Shown piece after piece: positions 9,197-18,581 of a DNA stretch of 64,000 nt (position 1 is its first letter; every line of letters starts with the position of its first letter). The notes beneath the pieces are model-generated. The model was not told where the DNA came from. It saw only the letters and a list, made by a program, of their open reading frames with translations, and did no database searches. The DNA comes from Flavobacterium difficile (lineage in GTDB: Bacteria; Bacteroidota; Bacteroidia; Flavobacteriales; Flavobacteriaceae): assembly GCF_011392115.1 (NCBI RefSeq), contig NZ_JAAJBT010000002.1, positions 496,001-560,000 of the forward strand, written 5' to 3'. Both the position numbers and the translations under genes were made by a program.

Positions 9197-9213
9197 GTCA
9201 AGTTTTGTGCCAA
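9197..9213 (-). promoter_or_regulatory. Sigma-54-like -24/-12 element upstream of dnaK
   Basis: On the minus strand the sequence reads TTGGCAC-AAAAC-TTGAC. This matches the RpoN consensus TGGCAC-N5-TTGC except for the last base. It is 53 bases from the dnaK start codon, a plausible promoter distance. A weaker TATCTTGG (-7-like, one mismatch) overlaps the upstream side, so a primary-sigma promoter cannot be excluded. Confidence 0.4.
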
Positions 9214-9310
9214 GATAAAATATCCTTGAAAATTGGCAGAAAATCATTTGTTGGCATATTTTTATCTGACAAACTGTCATTTATACAAAAGCTAACGTGT
9301 TGGTTTTCTG

Positions 9311-9691
9311 TCAGAAAGTGTTTCTTTTTTTGTAACTGTTAAAGAAGATAATGGTAAGAAATGCCATCGTGTAAATGATCAAATCTTCAAATGAAAAAGT
9401 AGTTCCTGCTACAATTCGTAAAATCTTATTTTTTTCTAAATCAAAATAAGACAAAATTTGAAAGTATTGAATAATTTCAACAATAAAAGCAAATACTAAA
9501 ACACCTAAAGCTATTTTATTCTTGTTCGCATTCAAAAAACTCAATACAAAGTAATAGACTAAAAAAATAACCAAATAATCTCCAAAATAAGGGCGAATGA
9601 ATTTATCTTTAATAAATAGCGCGATAAGTACTTCCAAACAAAATATTGTAAGGAAAATTAAAAAGTTTTTTAAGTTAAATTGAAACACCAA
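9311..9691 (-). CDS. DUF2809 family membrane protein
   Basis: 126 residues with four predicted membrane helices. The arrangement fits DUF2809: an N-terminal helix, then FIRPYFGDYLVIFLVYYFV, AFIVEIIQYFQIL and a C-terminal GTTFSFEDLIIYTMAF. Molecular role unknown. Its start codon is three bases after the stop of the upstream serine hydrolase on the same strand, so the two are probably cotranscribed. Confidence 0.8.
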   Translation of the reverse strand: MVFQFNLKNFLIFLTIFCLEVLIALFIKDKFIRPYFGDYLVIFLVYYFVLSFLNANKNKIALGVLVFAFIVEIIQYFQILSYFDLEKNKILRIVAGTTFSFEDLIIYTMAFLTIIFFNSYKKRNTF

Positions 9692-9694
9692 AAA

Positions 9695-10765
9695 TTAATT
9701 GATTACTGCGTTTATTTTTTGCCAAAGTGCATTGTCAAAACCAGAAACCGCAAAACTTGGATTTAAAGGATCTGAGGCATCGCCCATTCTGATAATTACC
9801 ATTTTTTTACTTGGAATAACATAAATTCTTTGGTCTTCCGCACCCATAGCTGCATACATTTCTGCTGGAGCACTAGAAACTAAACTTCCATTAAAAACGG
9901 TTTGTTCGCCCGGAACCATGTAGCTATTTTTTCCATTTAACCACCATAAATAGCCGTAAGAGGGATTGATATTTTGAGATGTATTAATACTTTCATTGAA
10001 AAAAGTCTCATTGATAATTTGTTCATTTTTCCATTTTCCTTTATTCAATGCTAATAAACCAAATCGGGCCATACTTCTTGTGTTACTATGGTATATTTTA
10101 TAAATAAGACCATTGTTCCAAAAACCATCCATGCCTATTTTGTTTTTTAATTTGGCATTAAAATACGCTTCAAAATTTTGATTACTAGCTGCTCCAACTA
10201 CATCCATTAGTTTTTGAAATACGTTATGATACGACCATCTTGTACCAGCATCAGCTAAATAAGTTAAATTTGAGGTTAAAACTAGTTCTGAATTATCGTT
10301 TAAACCAGATGTCATGGTTAGTAAATTTCTAGATGTAATTAAGTTTTCTTTCGCTAATGGCTCACTTGTCCAACCGTTACCTAAATAATCTGAAACTTTG
10401 TTATTGATAGAAAGTAAATTTTCTTGTTGTGCAATGCCTGTCATGGTAGCAACTAATGTTTTTCCAGCGCTGTTCCATTGCCATGTTGCATTTGGAGTGT
10501 GACCGTTAAAATATTCTTCCATTACAATTCTACCATTCACAAGAATCATAAATGATTTGGTATGTTTGTCAATTAAAAAATCTTTTAAAGGTTGAATTTG
10601 AGATTGGTTCCATCCTAAACTAGAAACTGATTTTGTTTCCCAATTAGTATCTGTATTTGATGGAAAGTACATGGTTTCAACGTTTGTTTCCTCAATAACT
10701 GGTTCACTATCGTTACATCCTAAAAAAGGAAGAAATAACAATAAAAAAAGTCTAGAATTTTTCAT
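9695..10765 (-). CDS. Serine hydrolase lipoprotein, beta-lactamase/class C fold
   Basis: 356 residues. The N terminus is a lipoprotein signal (LPFLGC, lipidated Cys17), placing the mature enzyme on a membrane. Active-site motifs of the class C/DD-peptidase family are present: S99-A-G-K102 (SxxK) and Y179-H-N (YxN); the third motif is a degenerate region near IPSKKMVIIRMG. These proteins are usually esterases or peptidases; beta-lactam hydrolysis should not be assumed. It is cotranscribed with the DUF2809 gene downstream. Confidence 0.85.
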   Translation of the reverse strand: MKNSRLFLLLFLPFLGCNDSEPVIEETNVETMYFPSNTDTNWETKSVSSLGWNQSQIQPLKDFLIDKHTKSFMILVNGRIVMEEYFNGHTPNATWQWNSAGKTLVATMTGIAQQENLLSINNKVSDYLGNGWTSEPLAKENLITSRNLLTMTSGLNDNSELVLTSNLTYLADAGTRWSYHNVFQKLMDVVGAASNQNFEAYFNAKLKNKIGMDGFWNNGLIYKIYHSNTRSMARFGLLALNKGKWKNEQIINETFFNESINTSQNINPSYGYLWWLNGKNSYMVPGEQTVFNGSLVSSAPAEMYAAMGAEDQRIYVIPSKKMVIIRMGDASDPLNPSFAVSGFDNALWQKINAVIN

Positions 10766-10811
10766 AAAAAAAAGTTTAGTTTAAGTTTAGACTTTCACAA
10801 AGTAAAAAGGT

Positions 10812-11696
10812 TTAAGTCGATTTAAAAATAATATTTTTATTAAATACAATTATTGAAATCCCGATTAAACTATAAGCAATGAATTGCGAAAACTGAATGT
10901 CTTCTTTAAAATAAAATATTGCTAAAATAAAATTGATTAGCGGATTGGTGTACATTAAAATTCCAACTGCGGAAGAATTCATTCCTTTTAAAGCGTATAA
11001 ATTCAAAAATAAAGGAAGTATTGTAAATAAACCTACGATTAATCCCATCATGGAATAAAATAAACTTTCAGATGGAATTGCGGCACTAAACATCGGATAA
11101 AAAGGCAGTAATACCAAACTAGCAATGACTAATTGAATAGTTAAAACTAAGAATTTATCAAACTCATTATTGCGTCGTTGACTGATTAAATACAAAGCAA
11201 AAGAAACCGCTATAACAATGCTATATAGGATTTCAGTTAAATGACCGTATGATAAAATACCGCAACTCACCACACAAAGTGCAACTGCTAACCATTGCCA
11301 ATTGTCCAGTTTTTCTTTTAAAATAACAAATGCCAAAACAGTTGTAATAATCGGACAAATTAAATAGGCTAGAGAAGCCGATTGCAACGTTACATGATTA
11401 ACGGCATACATAAATAAGAACCAGTTAAATACTAGTAAAAAACCGCCAGCACAAGTAAGTAAAATGGTATTTCGTTTTTTCTTTTTAGAAAAAGATTGAA
11501 ACAATTCTAAACTCTTTTTTAGTAAGTTGATTCGAAAGGTAAAATTAATAACCAATAAAGCTGTGGTGGAAAAAAAGACACGATAAAATAATATATCTAA
11601 AGAAGGGTAATCGTGTAAAGGTTTTAAAGCTAAACTGAAAAATCCCCATATGATAAAAGCTAATAAAGCGGATGCGTAGTATTTGTTAAACTTCAT
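10812..11696 (-). CDS. rarD: RarD-type EamA/DMT transporter
   Basis: About ten membrane helices in two EamA repeats, with the RarD-like opening (FIIWGFFSLALKPL, LDILFYRVFFSTTALL). RarD proteins are linked to chloramphenicol sensitivity in pseudomonads; the real substrate is not known. A TTG at 11711 would add five residues, but it lies inside a perfect -7 box (TATCTTTG, 11709-11716, minus strand), so I start at the ATG at 11696 (MKFNKYY, 294 aa). This leaves a very short leader. Confidence 0.85.
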   Translation of the reverse strand: MKFNKYYASALLAFIIWGFFSLALKPLHDYPSLDILFYRVFFSTTALLVINFTFRINLLKKSLELFQSFSKKKKRNTILLTCAGGFLLVFNWFLFMYAVNHVTLQSASLAYLICPIITTVLAFVILKEKLDNWQWLAVALCVVSCGILSYGHLTEILYSIVIAVSFALYLISQRRNNEFDKFLVLTIQLVIASLVLLPFYPMFSAAIPSESLFYSMMGLIVGLFTILPLFLNLYALKGMNSSAVGILMYTNPLINFILAIFYFKEDIQFSQFIAYSLIGISIIVFNKNIIFKST

Positions 11697-11861
11697 GCGT
11701 TTTTTTTGCAAAGATAAAGATTAATGTGTCAAAAAAACGATGTGTCAATGTGCCAAATAAAAGTTAAATTTCCATCTTCTAATTAAGCTTTTTTTGAAAT
11801 ATAGATTTATGAAATTTCAAAAAATTTTTATAATTTTTGAAATCTGTGTTTCTTTTTAAAA

Positions 11862-11907
11862 AACTTTCAACTTCCAACTTCTAACTTCCAACTTAATACT
11901 ATCTTTG
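11862..11907 (+). repeat. AACTTCY heptad repeat and promoter of the DEAD-box helicase
   Basis: Five 7-bp units (AACTTTC, AACTTCC, AACTTCT, AACTTCC, AACTTAA) occupy 11862-11896. A perfect -7 box TATCTTTG (11900-11907) begins three bases later, 17 bases before the start codon, so the heptads take the place of a -33 element. Similar arrays lie before sdaA and panB. Confidence 0.7.
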
Positions 11908-11924
11908 TAGCTCAAAATACAAAT

Positions 11925-13235
11925 ATGACATTTCAAGATTTAAATTTACATAGAAATATACTTCAAGTTTTAGTAGAAGAAAAATATACTAATCCAACTC
12001 CTATTCAACAGCAAGCCATTCCTATTATTTTAGAAGAACACGATTTAGTAGGTTGCGCACAAACAGGAACAGGAAAAACAGGTGCATTCGCCATTCCAAT
12101 TTTAAATTATTTACATCCAATTGTAGGTTCAAAAAACAAAAGAAAAGTAATTAGAACTTTAGTTTTAGCTCCAACACGTGAATTAGCACACCAAATTCAA
12201 GATAGTTTTGCCACTTACGGAAAATACATGAATACCAAATCGATGGTGATTTATGGAGGAGTAAGTCAAGTGCCACAAGTTCAACAATTAAAAGAAGGTG
12301 TCGACATATTAATTGCTACTCCAGGTCGTTTTTTAGATTTGAATAAGCAAGGATTTTTAGATATGAATAATTTACATCATTTAGTAATTGATGAAGCCGA
12401 TCAAATGTTAGACATGGGTTTCATTAACGATGTAAAGAAAATCATTAAAATACTTCCTGAAAACCGTCAGACTTTATTGTTCTCAGCAACGATGCCTGTA
12501 GCGATAAGAGAATTAGCAGATCAGTTTTTGAAAAAACCAAAATATGTAGCTGTAGCGCCAGTTTCGAGTACGGCAGAAAGAGTGAACCAAAAAGTATACA
12601 TGGTTCAAAAAGAAGACAAAAGAAAATTATTGATTCATTTAATTGAACAAGAAAATATAAATAATGTGTTGGTTTTCGTAAGAACGAAACACAGTGCTGA
12701 TAATGTAGTAAAAGCCTTAAAAGCGAAAAATATTTCAGCGGAAGCAATTCATGGAAATAAATCTCAAAATAACAGAATTAAAGTTTTAGATGGATTTAAA
12801 AGTCAAGAAATTTCTGTTTTAGTAGCCACAGATATCGCAGCTCGGGGTATTGACATCGATTTATTGCCTTATGTGATCAATTTCGATTTGCCTAATATTC
12901 CAGAGACTTATGTTCATCGAATTGGTAGAACTGGTAGAGCGGGAAATGAAGGTTTAGCGATTTCCTTTTGTGGTAAAGATGAATTGCCTTATTGGAAAGA
13001 TATTGAAAAATTAACACGTCAGCAAATTAAAGTGGTTAAAGACAATCCCTATCCATTCAGAGCCTTCACTGAAGACGAACTAAAAAATAAAGAAACGGAT
13101 ACGCGTGGCAAGAAAAAACCAGTAAAACAAAAACAAAATCACGCTCCAAAGGCGACTAAAAGTGCCAAGACTACTGATTCTTCAAATTCAAGAAAATCAG
13201 AAGGAGCAAAAAAGAATAAAAAGCGTTGGTATTAA
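11925..13235 (+). CDS. DEAD-box RNA helicase, RhlE-like
   Basis: 436-residue ATP-dependent RNA helicase. Seen in order: Q motif (NPTPIQQQAIP, ~22-32), Walker A AQTGTGKTG (~45), PTRELA (~84), TPGRFLD, DEAD (DEADQML, ~151), SAT, then the C-terminal lobe with ARGID and HRIGRTGRAG. A basic, low-complexity tail (~375-436, KKPVKQKQNHAPK) probably helps RNA binding. The likely role is ribosome assembly or mRNA turnover. It is a single gene with its own promoter. Confidence 0.94.
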   Translation: MTFQDLNLHRNILQVLVEEKYTNPTPIQQQAIPIILEEHDLVGCAQTGTGKTGAFAIPILNYLHPIVGSKNKRKVIRTLVLAPTRELAHQIQDSFATYGKYMNTKSMVIYGGVSQVPQVQQLKEGVDILIATPGRFLDLNKQGFLDMNNLHHLVIDEADQMLDMGFINDVKKIIKILPENRQTLLFSATMPVAIRELADQFLKKPKYVAVAPVSSTAERVNQKVYMVQKEDKRKLLIHLIEQENINNVLVFVRTKHSADNVVKALKAKNISAEAIHGNKSQNNRIKVLDGFKSQEISVLVATDIAARGIDIDLLPYVINFDLPNIPETYVHRIGRTGRAGNEGLAISFCGKDELPYWKDIEKLTRQQIKVVKDNPYPFRAFTEDELKNKETDTRGKKKPVKQKQNHAPKATKSAKTTDSSNSRKSEGAKKNKKRWY

Positions 13236-13240
13236 TATAA

Positions 13241-13544
13241 GAGCCAAGTAGAAAGAGCCAAGTAGAAAGAGCCAAGTAGAAAGAGCCAAGTAAAAAGAGC
13301 CAAGTAAAAAGAGCCAAGTAAAAAGTAAAAAGAGCCAAGTAAAAAGAGCCAAGTAGAAAGTAGAGATGCGATTCATCGCGTCTGATATTAAATTGGTTTT
13401 TGCAAATTTAAAAAATAAAAATAGCCAAGTAGAAAGAGCCAAGTAGAAAGAGCCAAGTAGAAAGAGCCAAGTAGAAAGTAAAAAGAGCCAAGTAGAAACT
13501 AGAGATGCGACTCATCGCGTTTGATATTAAATAGGTTTTTGCAA
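13241..13544 (+). repeat. Composite array: 14-bp repeats plus a 44-bp hairpin unit, twice
   Basis: Two blocks make up most of the gap between the helicase and sdaA. Each has tandem copies of a 14-bp unit (AGAGCCAAGTAGAA, with AGTAAAAA variants; eight copies in the first block, five in the second). Each ends in a 44-bp unit (13362-13405 and 13501-13544) that differs at only a few positions between blocks. The 44-bp unit contains a short hairpin, GATGCGAT-TC-ATCGCGTC (13365-13382; 13503-13520). No credible gene lies in it. Confidence 0.85.
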
Positions 13545-13647
13545 GATATTAAAATTGAAAAGGAATAAGTTCAGTCTTGAATTTCTTCCTTTTTTTGTGC
13601 GATTTTCAAACTGTAACAAATCTATTTAAATTAGTTTCAAAAATTTT

Positions 13648-13688
13648 CACTTCCTACTTCTAACTTCCAACTTCAAATATTATCTTTG
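13648..13688 (+). repeat. AACTTCY heptad repeat and promoter of sdaA
   Basis: Four heptad units (CACTTCC, TACTTCT, AACTTCC, AACTTCA) cover 13648-13675. A perfect -7 box TATCTTTG (13681-13688) follows, 20 bases before the sdaA start codon. The layout is the same as in front of the DEAD-box gene. Confidence 0.7.
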
Positions 13689-13708
13689 CTACTATAACGA
13701 TTTAGTAT

Positions 13709-15127
13709 ATGGAATGTATTTCAGTTTTTGATATGTTAAAAATAGGCGTAGGGCCTTCAAGTTCTCATACTTTAGGACCATGGCGTGCTGCAGAACAATT
13801 TTTAGCAGAATTACGAAGTCAAAATATAATTGATGCTGTTCATCGCGTAAAAGTCGATTTGTATGGCTCATTGTCGTTAACTGGAAAAGGTCATGCTACA
13901 GATTTAGCCGTAATGTTAGGTTTAAGCGGTGCCGATCCAGAATACGTGCCTATTGATGCGATTGATTCCATTATAGAAGATATCAAAACGAATAATGAAT
14001 TACTTTTAGATAACGAATTCAAAATCCATTTTAATATAGTTTCGGATATCTTTTTCAACAAGAATTTTTTGCCATTTCATGCAAATGGATTAATTTTTAC
14101 AGCCTATACTAACGACTCGGAATACAGTTCCACTTTTTATTCAATTGGTGGTGGTTTTGTAGTTAAGGAAGAAGAAGATACGAATTCAAAATCTGACATT
14201 AAATGTGCTTTTCCTTTTCCTATTGATAAGGCAACAGAGTTGTTAGATTTTTGTCATTCCGAAAATAAAAAGGTTTCTGAAATCGTATATGAAAACGAAA
14301 GATCGATGCGTTCCGAAGAAGTAATTCACTCCGAATTACTACGCATTTGGCACACGATGTTAGAGTGTATGTATATCGGTTCACATACAGAAGGTACTTT
14401 ACCTGGCGGATTAAATGTTCGAAGAAGAGCCTACGATATGCATACCAATTTAATTGGAATTGCCAATTACAATTCTCCACAAGAATGGTTGCAATGCATT
14501 CGTCAAACTGAAGTTAAATTCCGACAAATTTTAAAATGGGTTTCTTGTTTTGCTTTGGCTGTTAATGAAGTAAATGCATCTTTAGGTCGAGTAGTAACAG
14601 CGCCAACAAATGGAAGTGCTGGTGTTATTCCTGCTGTTTTAATGTATTATTTGGTAATTGAAAATCATACAGCTGGAGAAAAAGAAATCAAACAATTTTT
14701 AATGGTAGCTGGAGAAATTGGAAGTATTTTCAAAAAAGGGGCAACAATTTCTGCAGCAATGGGTGGTTGTCAGGCAGAAATAGGTGTATCATCAGCTATG
14801 GCAGCTGGTGCTTTATGCGAATTAATGGGCGGAACGCCAGACCAAGTTTTAGTTGCTGCTGAAATCGCAATGGAACATCATTTAGGTATGACCTGCGATC
14901 CAATTGGTGGTTTAGTGCAAGTGCCTTGTATTGAGCGCAATACGATGGGAGCGATTAAAGCCATAAACGCTGCTGAATTAGCTTTAGAAACCGATGCTAA
15001 AAACACGTTAGTGCCATTAGATAAAGTCGTTGCAACAATGTGGGAAACCGCAAAAGACATGAATTCAAAATACAAAGAAACTTCCGAAGGTGGCTTGGCA
15101 ATTGGTGTAGGTTTAGCGGATTGTTAG
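13709..15127 (+). CDS. sdaA: L-serine ammonia-lyase (iron-sulfur L-serine dehydratase)
   Basis: Converts L-serine to pyruvate and ammonia using a 4Fe-4S cluster. The 472-residue single-chain form has an N-terminal beta domain ([28 protein letters not shown]) and a C-terminal alpha domain with [22 protein letters not shown] and [16 protein letters not shown], which carry the cluster cysteines. Its stop codon is separated by one base from a lipoprotein gene downstream, so read-through into that gene is likely. Confidence 0.95.
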   Translation: MECISVFDMLKIGVGPSSSHTLGPWRAAEQFLAELRSQNIIDAVHRVKVDLYGSLSLTGKGHATDLAVMLGLSGADPEYVPIDAIDSIIEDIKTNNELLLDNEFKIHFNIVSDIFFNKNFLPFHANGLIFTAYTNDSEYSSTFYSIGGGFVVKEEEDTNSKSDIKCAFPFPIDKATELLDFCHSENKKVSEIVYENERSMRSEEVIHSELLRIWHTMLECMYIGSHTEGTLPGGLNVRRRAYDMHTNLIGIANYNSPQEWLQCIRQTEVKFRQILKWVSCFALAVNEVNASLGRVVTAPTNGSAGVIPAVLMYYLVIENHTAGEKEIKQFLMVAGEIGSIFKKGATISAAMGGCQAEIGVSSAMAAGALCELMGGTPDQVLVAAEIAMEHHLGMTCDPIGGLVQVPCIERNTMGAIKAINAAELALETDAKNTLVPLDKVVATMWETAKDMNSKYKETSEGGLAIGVGLADC

Positions 15128-15128
15128 A

Positions 15129-15923
15129 ATGAAGGAGAAAAGACATATAGTAATATACTTCCTGCTACTTGGGCTTTTAATTCAATGTAAAGAGAAAGAT
15201 AATGAATTTATTGTTAAATCAAGAAAAAAAATAATTGTCTTTGCCGAAAATATAAATGAAAATTTTGTAGGGAAAGATGAAGCCAGATTAATAATATATT
15301 CAGATAGTTCTTATTTTTGTGAATCTATTATTTCACATGTTAATTATGAAAAACAGGAAAAATTTAAAGGTCGCTTGCAATTAAAAAAAGATACTATTGA
15401 ATTTTTTTCACGTTTTAAATTAATAAATTCTAACAAAGCAGTTATTAAAAATAATTTTATTGAGTTTGTCGATGGTGATTCAGATTTTAAAATTGAAATT
15501 AAAAATAGCCTTTTGAATATTAAAAGTAAATTAAACTTAGAAAGGTATCAAAATTATGCGTTTTTTTCATTTAATGAAGAATTTCAAAAACCCATTAATT
15601 ATGGATATAAGCCTAAAACCATAAAACCTTATGATTTAGAACAAAGTGAGCTATTTCAGATCGATACTATTTTAAAGAAGTGTTTCACTGAAAATAAAAA
15701 AAAACTTAGAAAAAAGGAAAATTACATCTTTCAATGTATAGCGGTTTTAAATCAAAATCAAGAAAAAGAAGTTTGGGTAAGTTGTTATTGTAAAAATAAC
15801 AATAGAGAAGAAAATTACAAATATAGGTTGATTGATATGTGTGATGGTGGTAATTGTAATGTACATCTGAAAGTAAACCTAACTAAAAATGATTATACAG
15901 AATTAAATATTGCAGGTTTTTAA
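15129..15923 (+). CDS. Lipoprotein of unknown function
   Basis: 264 residues. The N terminus is a lipoprotein signal (IYFLLLGLLIQC, Cys20). The body is rich in Lys, Asn and Glu, with a late cysteine cluster (WVSCYCKNN, ~216-224; CDGGNC, ~239-244) that could form disulfides or bind metal. No family is recognised. It starts right after sdaA and is likely cotranscribed, but no functional link is evident. Confidence 0.65.
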   Translation: MKEKRHIVIYFLLLGLLIQCKEKDNEFIVKSRKKIIVFAENINENFVGKDEARLIIYSDSSYFCESIISHVNYEKQEKFKGRLQLKKDTIEFFSRFKLINSNKAVIKNNFIEFVDGDSDFKIEIKNSLLNIKSKLNLERYQNYAFFSFNEEFQKPINYGYKPKTIKPYDLEQSELFQIDTILKKCFTENKKKLRKKENYIFQCIAVLNQNQEKEVWVSCYCKNNNREENYKYRLIDMCDGGNCNVHLKVNLTKNDYTELNIAGF

Positions 15924-15965
15924 TGAAATTCTAATTTAAGAAAATTCATTTTTATTACAAAATAA

Positions 15966-17030
15966 TTATTTAGTCTTCTTCAACGCCATAATTTCAATTT
16001 GTAATTTCTTGATTTCCTTACTTAAATCTTGATTCTCTTCAATGGATTGATGAATGGTTAAATCTATATTTTGGATGTTATTTTGATCAAAAAAAGCAGT
16101 AATATTTTGTTCAATTTTTGCATCAAATGTTGGTGTAGAAATGTCTAATTCAATGCTTTTTAATTCCGAATTGATGTCATAATTTATGACATGATATTTG
16201 TTTTCAATTTGATTTGTAATGATGTGTTCCACTTTCGATTGAAACATATTTTGGACAGCTAAAACATAGGCAAAATATGCTGCAGGAACGATCGCTAAAA
16301 TTCCTAAAACAAAAAACCAACCATTTGCATGTTTGATATTTTGAGCTACATGTTTCTGAAATTTTAAATATTTAGTCATTAATAACGTTCCAAATCCAAT
16401 GAATAACGAGTTAATACTATAGGTGTACAATCCGCCTAAAAAATAATCTAAGTTTAAAGTTGCTAATCCAAAGCCAGCGGTACATAATGGTGGAATACAA
16501 GAAGTTGCCACTGCTACTGCGATAATTACTTGTGTGCCACTTTCTCTAGAAATGGCCAACATAGCTGCCAAACCACCAATAAATGCAAGTAATACATCAA
16601 AAAACGTAGGTTTTGAAAAACTAATTAGTTCTTCTGTTTCAATGGAATACGGATTAATTAAATAGTATAATGTAGAAAATATAACGCTGACCAAAACAAT
16701 TCGCAAGGCATTTTTTAAACTGGTTTTGAATAAATCTGAATTTGAAATTCCTAATGAGAATCCAATTCCAAATACTGGTCCCATTACAGGTGATAGTATC
16801 ATGGCTCCAATTACAGCACTTTTAGAGTTTATGTTTAAACCAATGCATGAAATAATTATAGCAAAAACCAATAGCCACAAATTTTTACCTTTAAACTCAA
16901 CACCTTCTTTAATTTCTAAATAGGTAATTTGTTCAGCTTCTTGAGTGGATTTTAAATCAAATAGTTGTCTAATATAACGTTTGATTATGTTTAGTTTTTG
17001 TCGCATTTCATTTTTGATTTTAAAACTCAA
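15966..17030 (-). CDS. DUF389 family membrane protein
   Basis: 354 residues. After a soluble N terminus (~1-45) come six to seven hydrophobic helices containing the DUF389 signatures SKSAVIGAMILSPVMGP (~68-84) and ATSCIPPLCTAGFGLA, then a C-terminal soluble domain with a terminal coiled coil. Function unknown. The start overlaps the end of the porin gene by 11 bases, so they form one operon (NTF2-like protein, porin, DUF389), suggesting an envelope role. Confidence 0.85.
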   Translation of the reverse strand: MSFKIKNEMRQKLNIIKRYIRQLFDLKSTQEAEQITYLEIKEGVEFKGKNLWLLVFAIIISCIGLNINSKSAVIGAMILSPVMGPVFGIGFSLGISNSDLFKTSLKNALRIVLVSVIFSTLYYLINPYSIETEELISFSKPTFFDVLLAFIGGLAAMLAISRESGTQVIIAVAVATSCIPPLCTAGFGLATLNLDYFLGGLYTYSINSLFIGFGTLLMTKYLKFQKHVAQNIKHANGWFFVLGILAIVPAAYFAYVLAVQNMFQSKVEHIITNQIENKYHVINYDINSELKSIELDISTPTFDAKIEQNITAFFDQNNIQNIDLTIHQSIEENQDLSKEIKKLQIEIMALKKTK

Positions 17031-18075
17031 AACTCATTGTAGTAGTAATAGAATAGTTGTTATTTTTGCTTCCTAAATCGAAATTATTTTCCGTGGCATG
17101 ATACCATTTTCCTTCGGTTCTAATTTTAAATTTCGAATTCGGTAAAAAATCAAAATTAATTGAATTTCCAATAGTTTCGAAAGGAAAAAGACTCGAAATA
17201 ATCGCATTTTTTCGGTCTTGATAATATTCAATTCTATAAGCCATTTGCCATTTTGAATTGATTGTATATTGTGTGATTAAAATTGGACTCCACCAAGTTG
17301 CCTTCTCATTATTTTTAGAAGAAATATCCTGAATTCCATAATCTATTCCAAAAATAGAACGCCATTTTGAATTCCAAGTTGCATCCCAATAAAAATTACT
17401 AAAATAACGCATGTTAAAATTGCCAGCATAAGCCTCTTTTCCTAAAAAAGTACTCCAATTTAATGTGTTTTTGTTGTTGGGTTTATAAACTAATTGTGTG
17501 CCAAATGAAGGTGCTATATCGCTTTTTGGTTTTTCAATGTGTTGCCAGCCGTTGGTGATTAATCCGGCTAGACTCCATTTTTCATTAAATTGATGATTTA
17601 ATTTTACACCAGTCATGTAATAGGGAGAATTTTCAGCTAAAATAGAGCGAGTTGCCGTTAAATTGGCGTGAGTTATAGCAGATTCAAATCCAATATAACT
17701 AGGTAAAATTCCTGCTTCTAAAGTTGTAGTTTGACTCTTATTTAAGAATACACCTAAATACGCTTCGTTTAAATATTTTATACTTTCTGAAGCATAATTA
17801 TCCTCTACATAAGTTCCAGCATGTGCAGAAATTTTCGCATACACATTTTCATAATTGATAGTTGCTCTTATTAAAGCAATGTTTACGTTAAAGCTATTTT
17901 GTCTGTTGTAATTATATAAAAAATTTTGCTTAAATTTCGATTCAGGTTGGTCAAAATCATAAGAATAATAGGTATCAATAAAACCTGAAACATCGATTTT
18001 TACTTTTGAAATACTGTCTTGTGCATTTGTAGCTAAACCAATAAAAATGCTGACTAATAAAATTATTTTTTTCAA
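17020..18075 (-). CDS. Outer-membrane beta-barrel porin (OmpL/BBP2-like)
   Basis: 351 residues with a signal peptide (MKKIILLVSIFIGLATNAQ). The mature part alternates aromatic and polar residues in many short beta strands (FIDTYYSYDF, NYENVYAKISAHAGTYVED) and ends with a terminal phenylalanine (TTTMSFEF), the outer-membrane barrel signature. The opening DVSGFIDTYYSYDF and the DxNNxPYYMTG-like segment (AENSPYYMTGVKL) are typical of the putative beta-barrel porin-2 family. It is the middle gene of a three-gene operon. Confidence 0.82.
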   Translation of the reverse strand: MKKIILLVSIFIGLATNAQDSISKVKIDVSGFIDTYYSYDFDQPESKFKQNFLYNYNRQNSFNVNIALIRATINYENVYAKISAHAGTYVEDNYASESIKYLNEAYLGVFLNKSQTTTLEAGILPSYIGFESAITHANLTATRSILAENSPYYMTGVKLNHQFNEKWSLAGLITNGWQHIEKPKSDIAPSFGTQLVYKPNNKNTLNWSTFLGKEAYAGNFNMRYFSNFYWDATWNSKWRSIFGIDYGIQDISSKNNEKATWWSPILITQYTINSKWQMAYRIEYYQDRKNAIISSLFPFETIGNSINFDFLPNSKFKIRTEGKWYHATENNFDLGSKNNNYSITTTMSFEF

Positions 18076-18078
18076 ATT

Positions 18079-18540
18079 CTACTTTTTTCTTCTAGTATCT
18101 ATAATATGAACAATTTTCCAAATATTGTTTTCCAAAAGCAAAGTAAAGGAATTTGTACCAAAATGACTTAGTTTATCATTAACATAAAATTCATAAGGCG
18201 TCCAAACATTTGCCATTGAGCCATCAACTTGAATGTTATAATTTAAAATACGCTCTTCAATTTTAAGGTTTTTGGGTAGGGAAGCTATTGATTTGTAAAA
18301 TTTTTCATTGGTTTCGAAAGATAAAGTTCCAATCGAATTTTTCTCCATAATAGATTGTAATTTCATTTCTTCATGGCAAACAGTCTTGATTTTTAAAGTA
18401 TCAGCCGATTGTAATCCTTCGAAAAAAATAGAAATGGTTTGTTTGATTTGCTTCGCCTGTTCACTATCGATCGGGTCTTTTTCTTGAGCTGAAATCGATA
18501 AACTAAACCCTAAAAACAATACAATAAGTAAGTATCTCAT
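18079..18540 (-). CDS. Secreted NTF2-like (lumazine-binding-like) protein
   Basis: Starting at the ATG at 18540, the protein (153 aa) begins with a clean signal peptide (MRYLLIVLFLGFSLSISAQ). A longer frame from 18657 would place 39 odd residues before the signal and overlap the opposing panB promoter, so I reject it. The mature part has the NTF2-like layout with SADTLKIKTVCHEE, YEFYVNDKLSHFGTNSFTLL and WKIVHIIDTRRK, as in the Lumazine_bd_2 group. It is the first gene of the porin/DUF389 operon, ending four bases before the porin start. Confidence 0.75.
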   Translation of the reverse strand: MRYLLIVLFLGFSLSISAQEKDPIDSEQAKQIKQTISIFFEGLQSADTLKIKTVCHEEMKLQSIMEKNSIGTLSFETNEKFYKSIASLPKNLKIEERILNYNIQVDGSMANVWTPYEFYVNDKLSHFGTNSFTLLLENNIWKIVHIIDTRRKK

Positions 18541-18581
18541 AATCATGTAAATTTTAAATATTGGTATTAAATGTAGAAAAA

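Noticed and set aside
13197-13442. 81-codon minus-strand frame over the repeat array
   Set aside because: It translates the repeat as a monotonous Leu/Trp/Phe pattern, an artefact of the 14-bp unit.
13241-13544. CRISPR array
   Set aside because: The 14-bp units are contiguous with no spacers; it is a simple tandem repeat.
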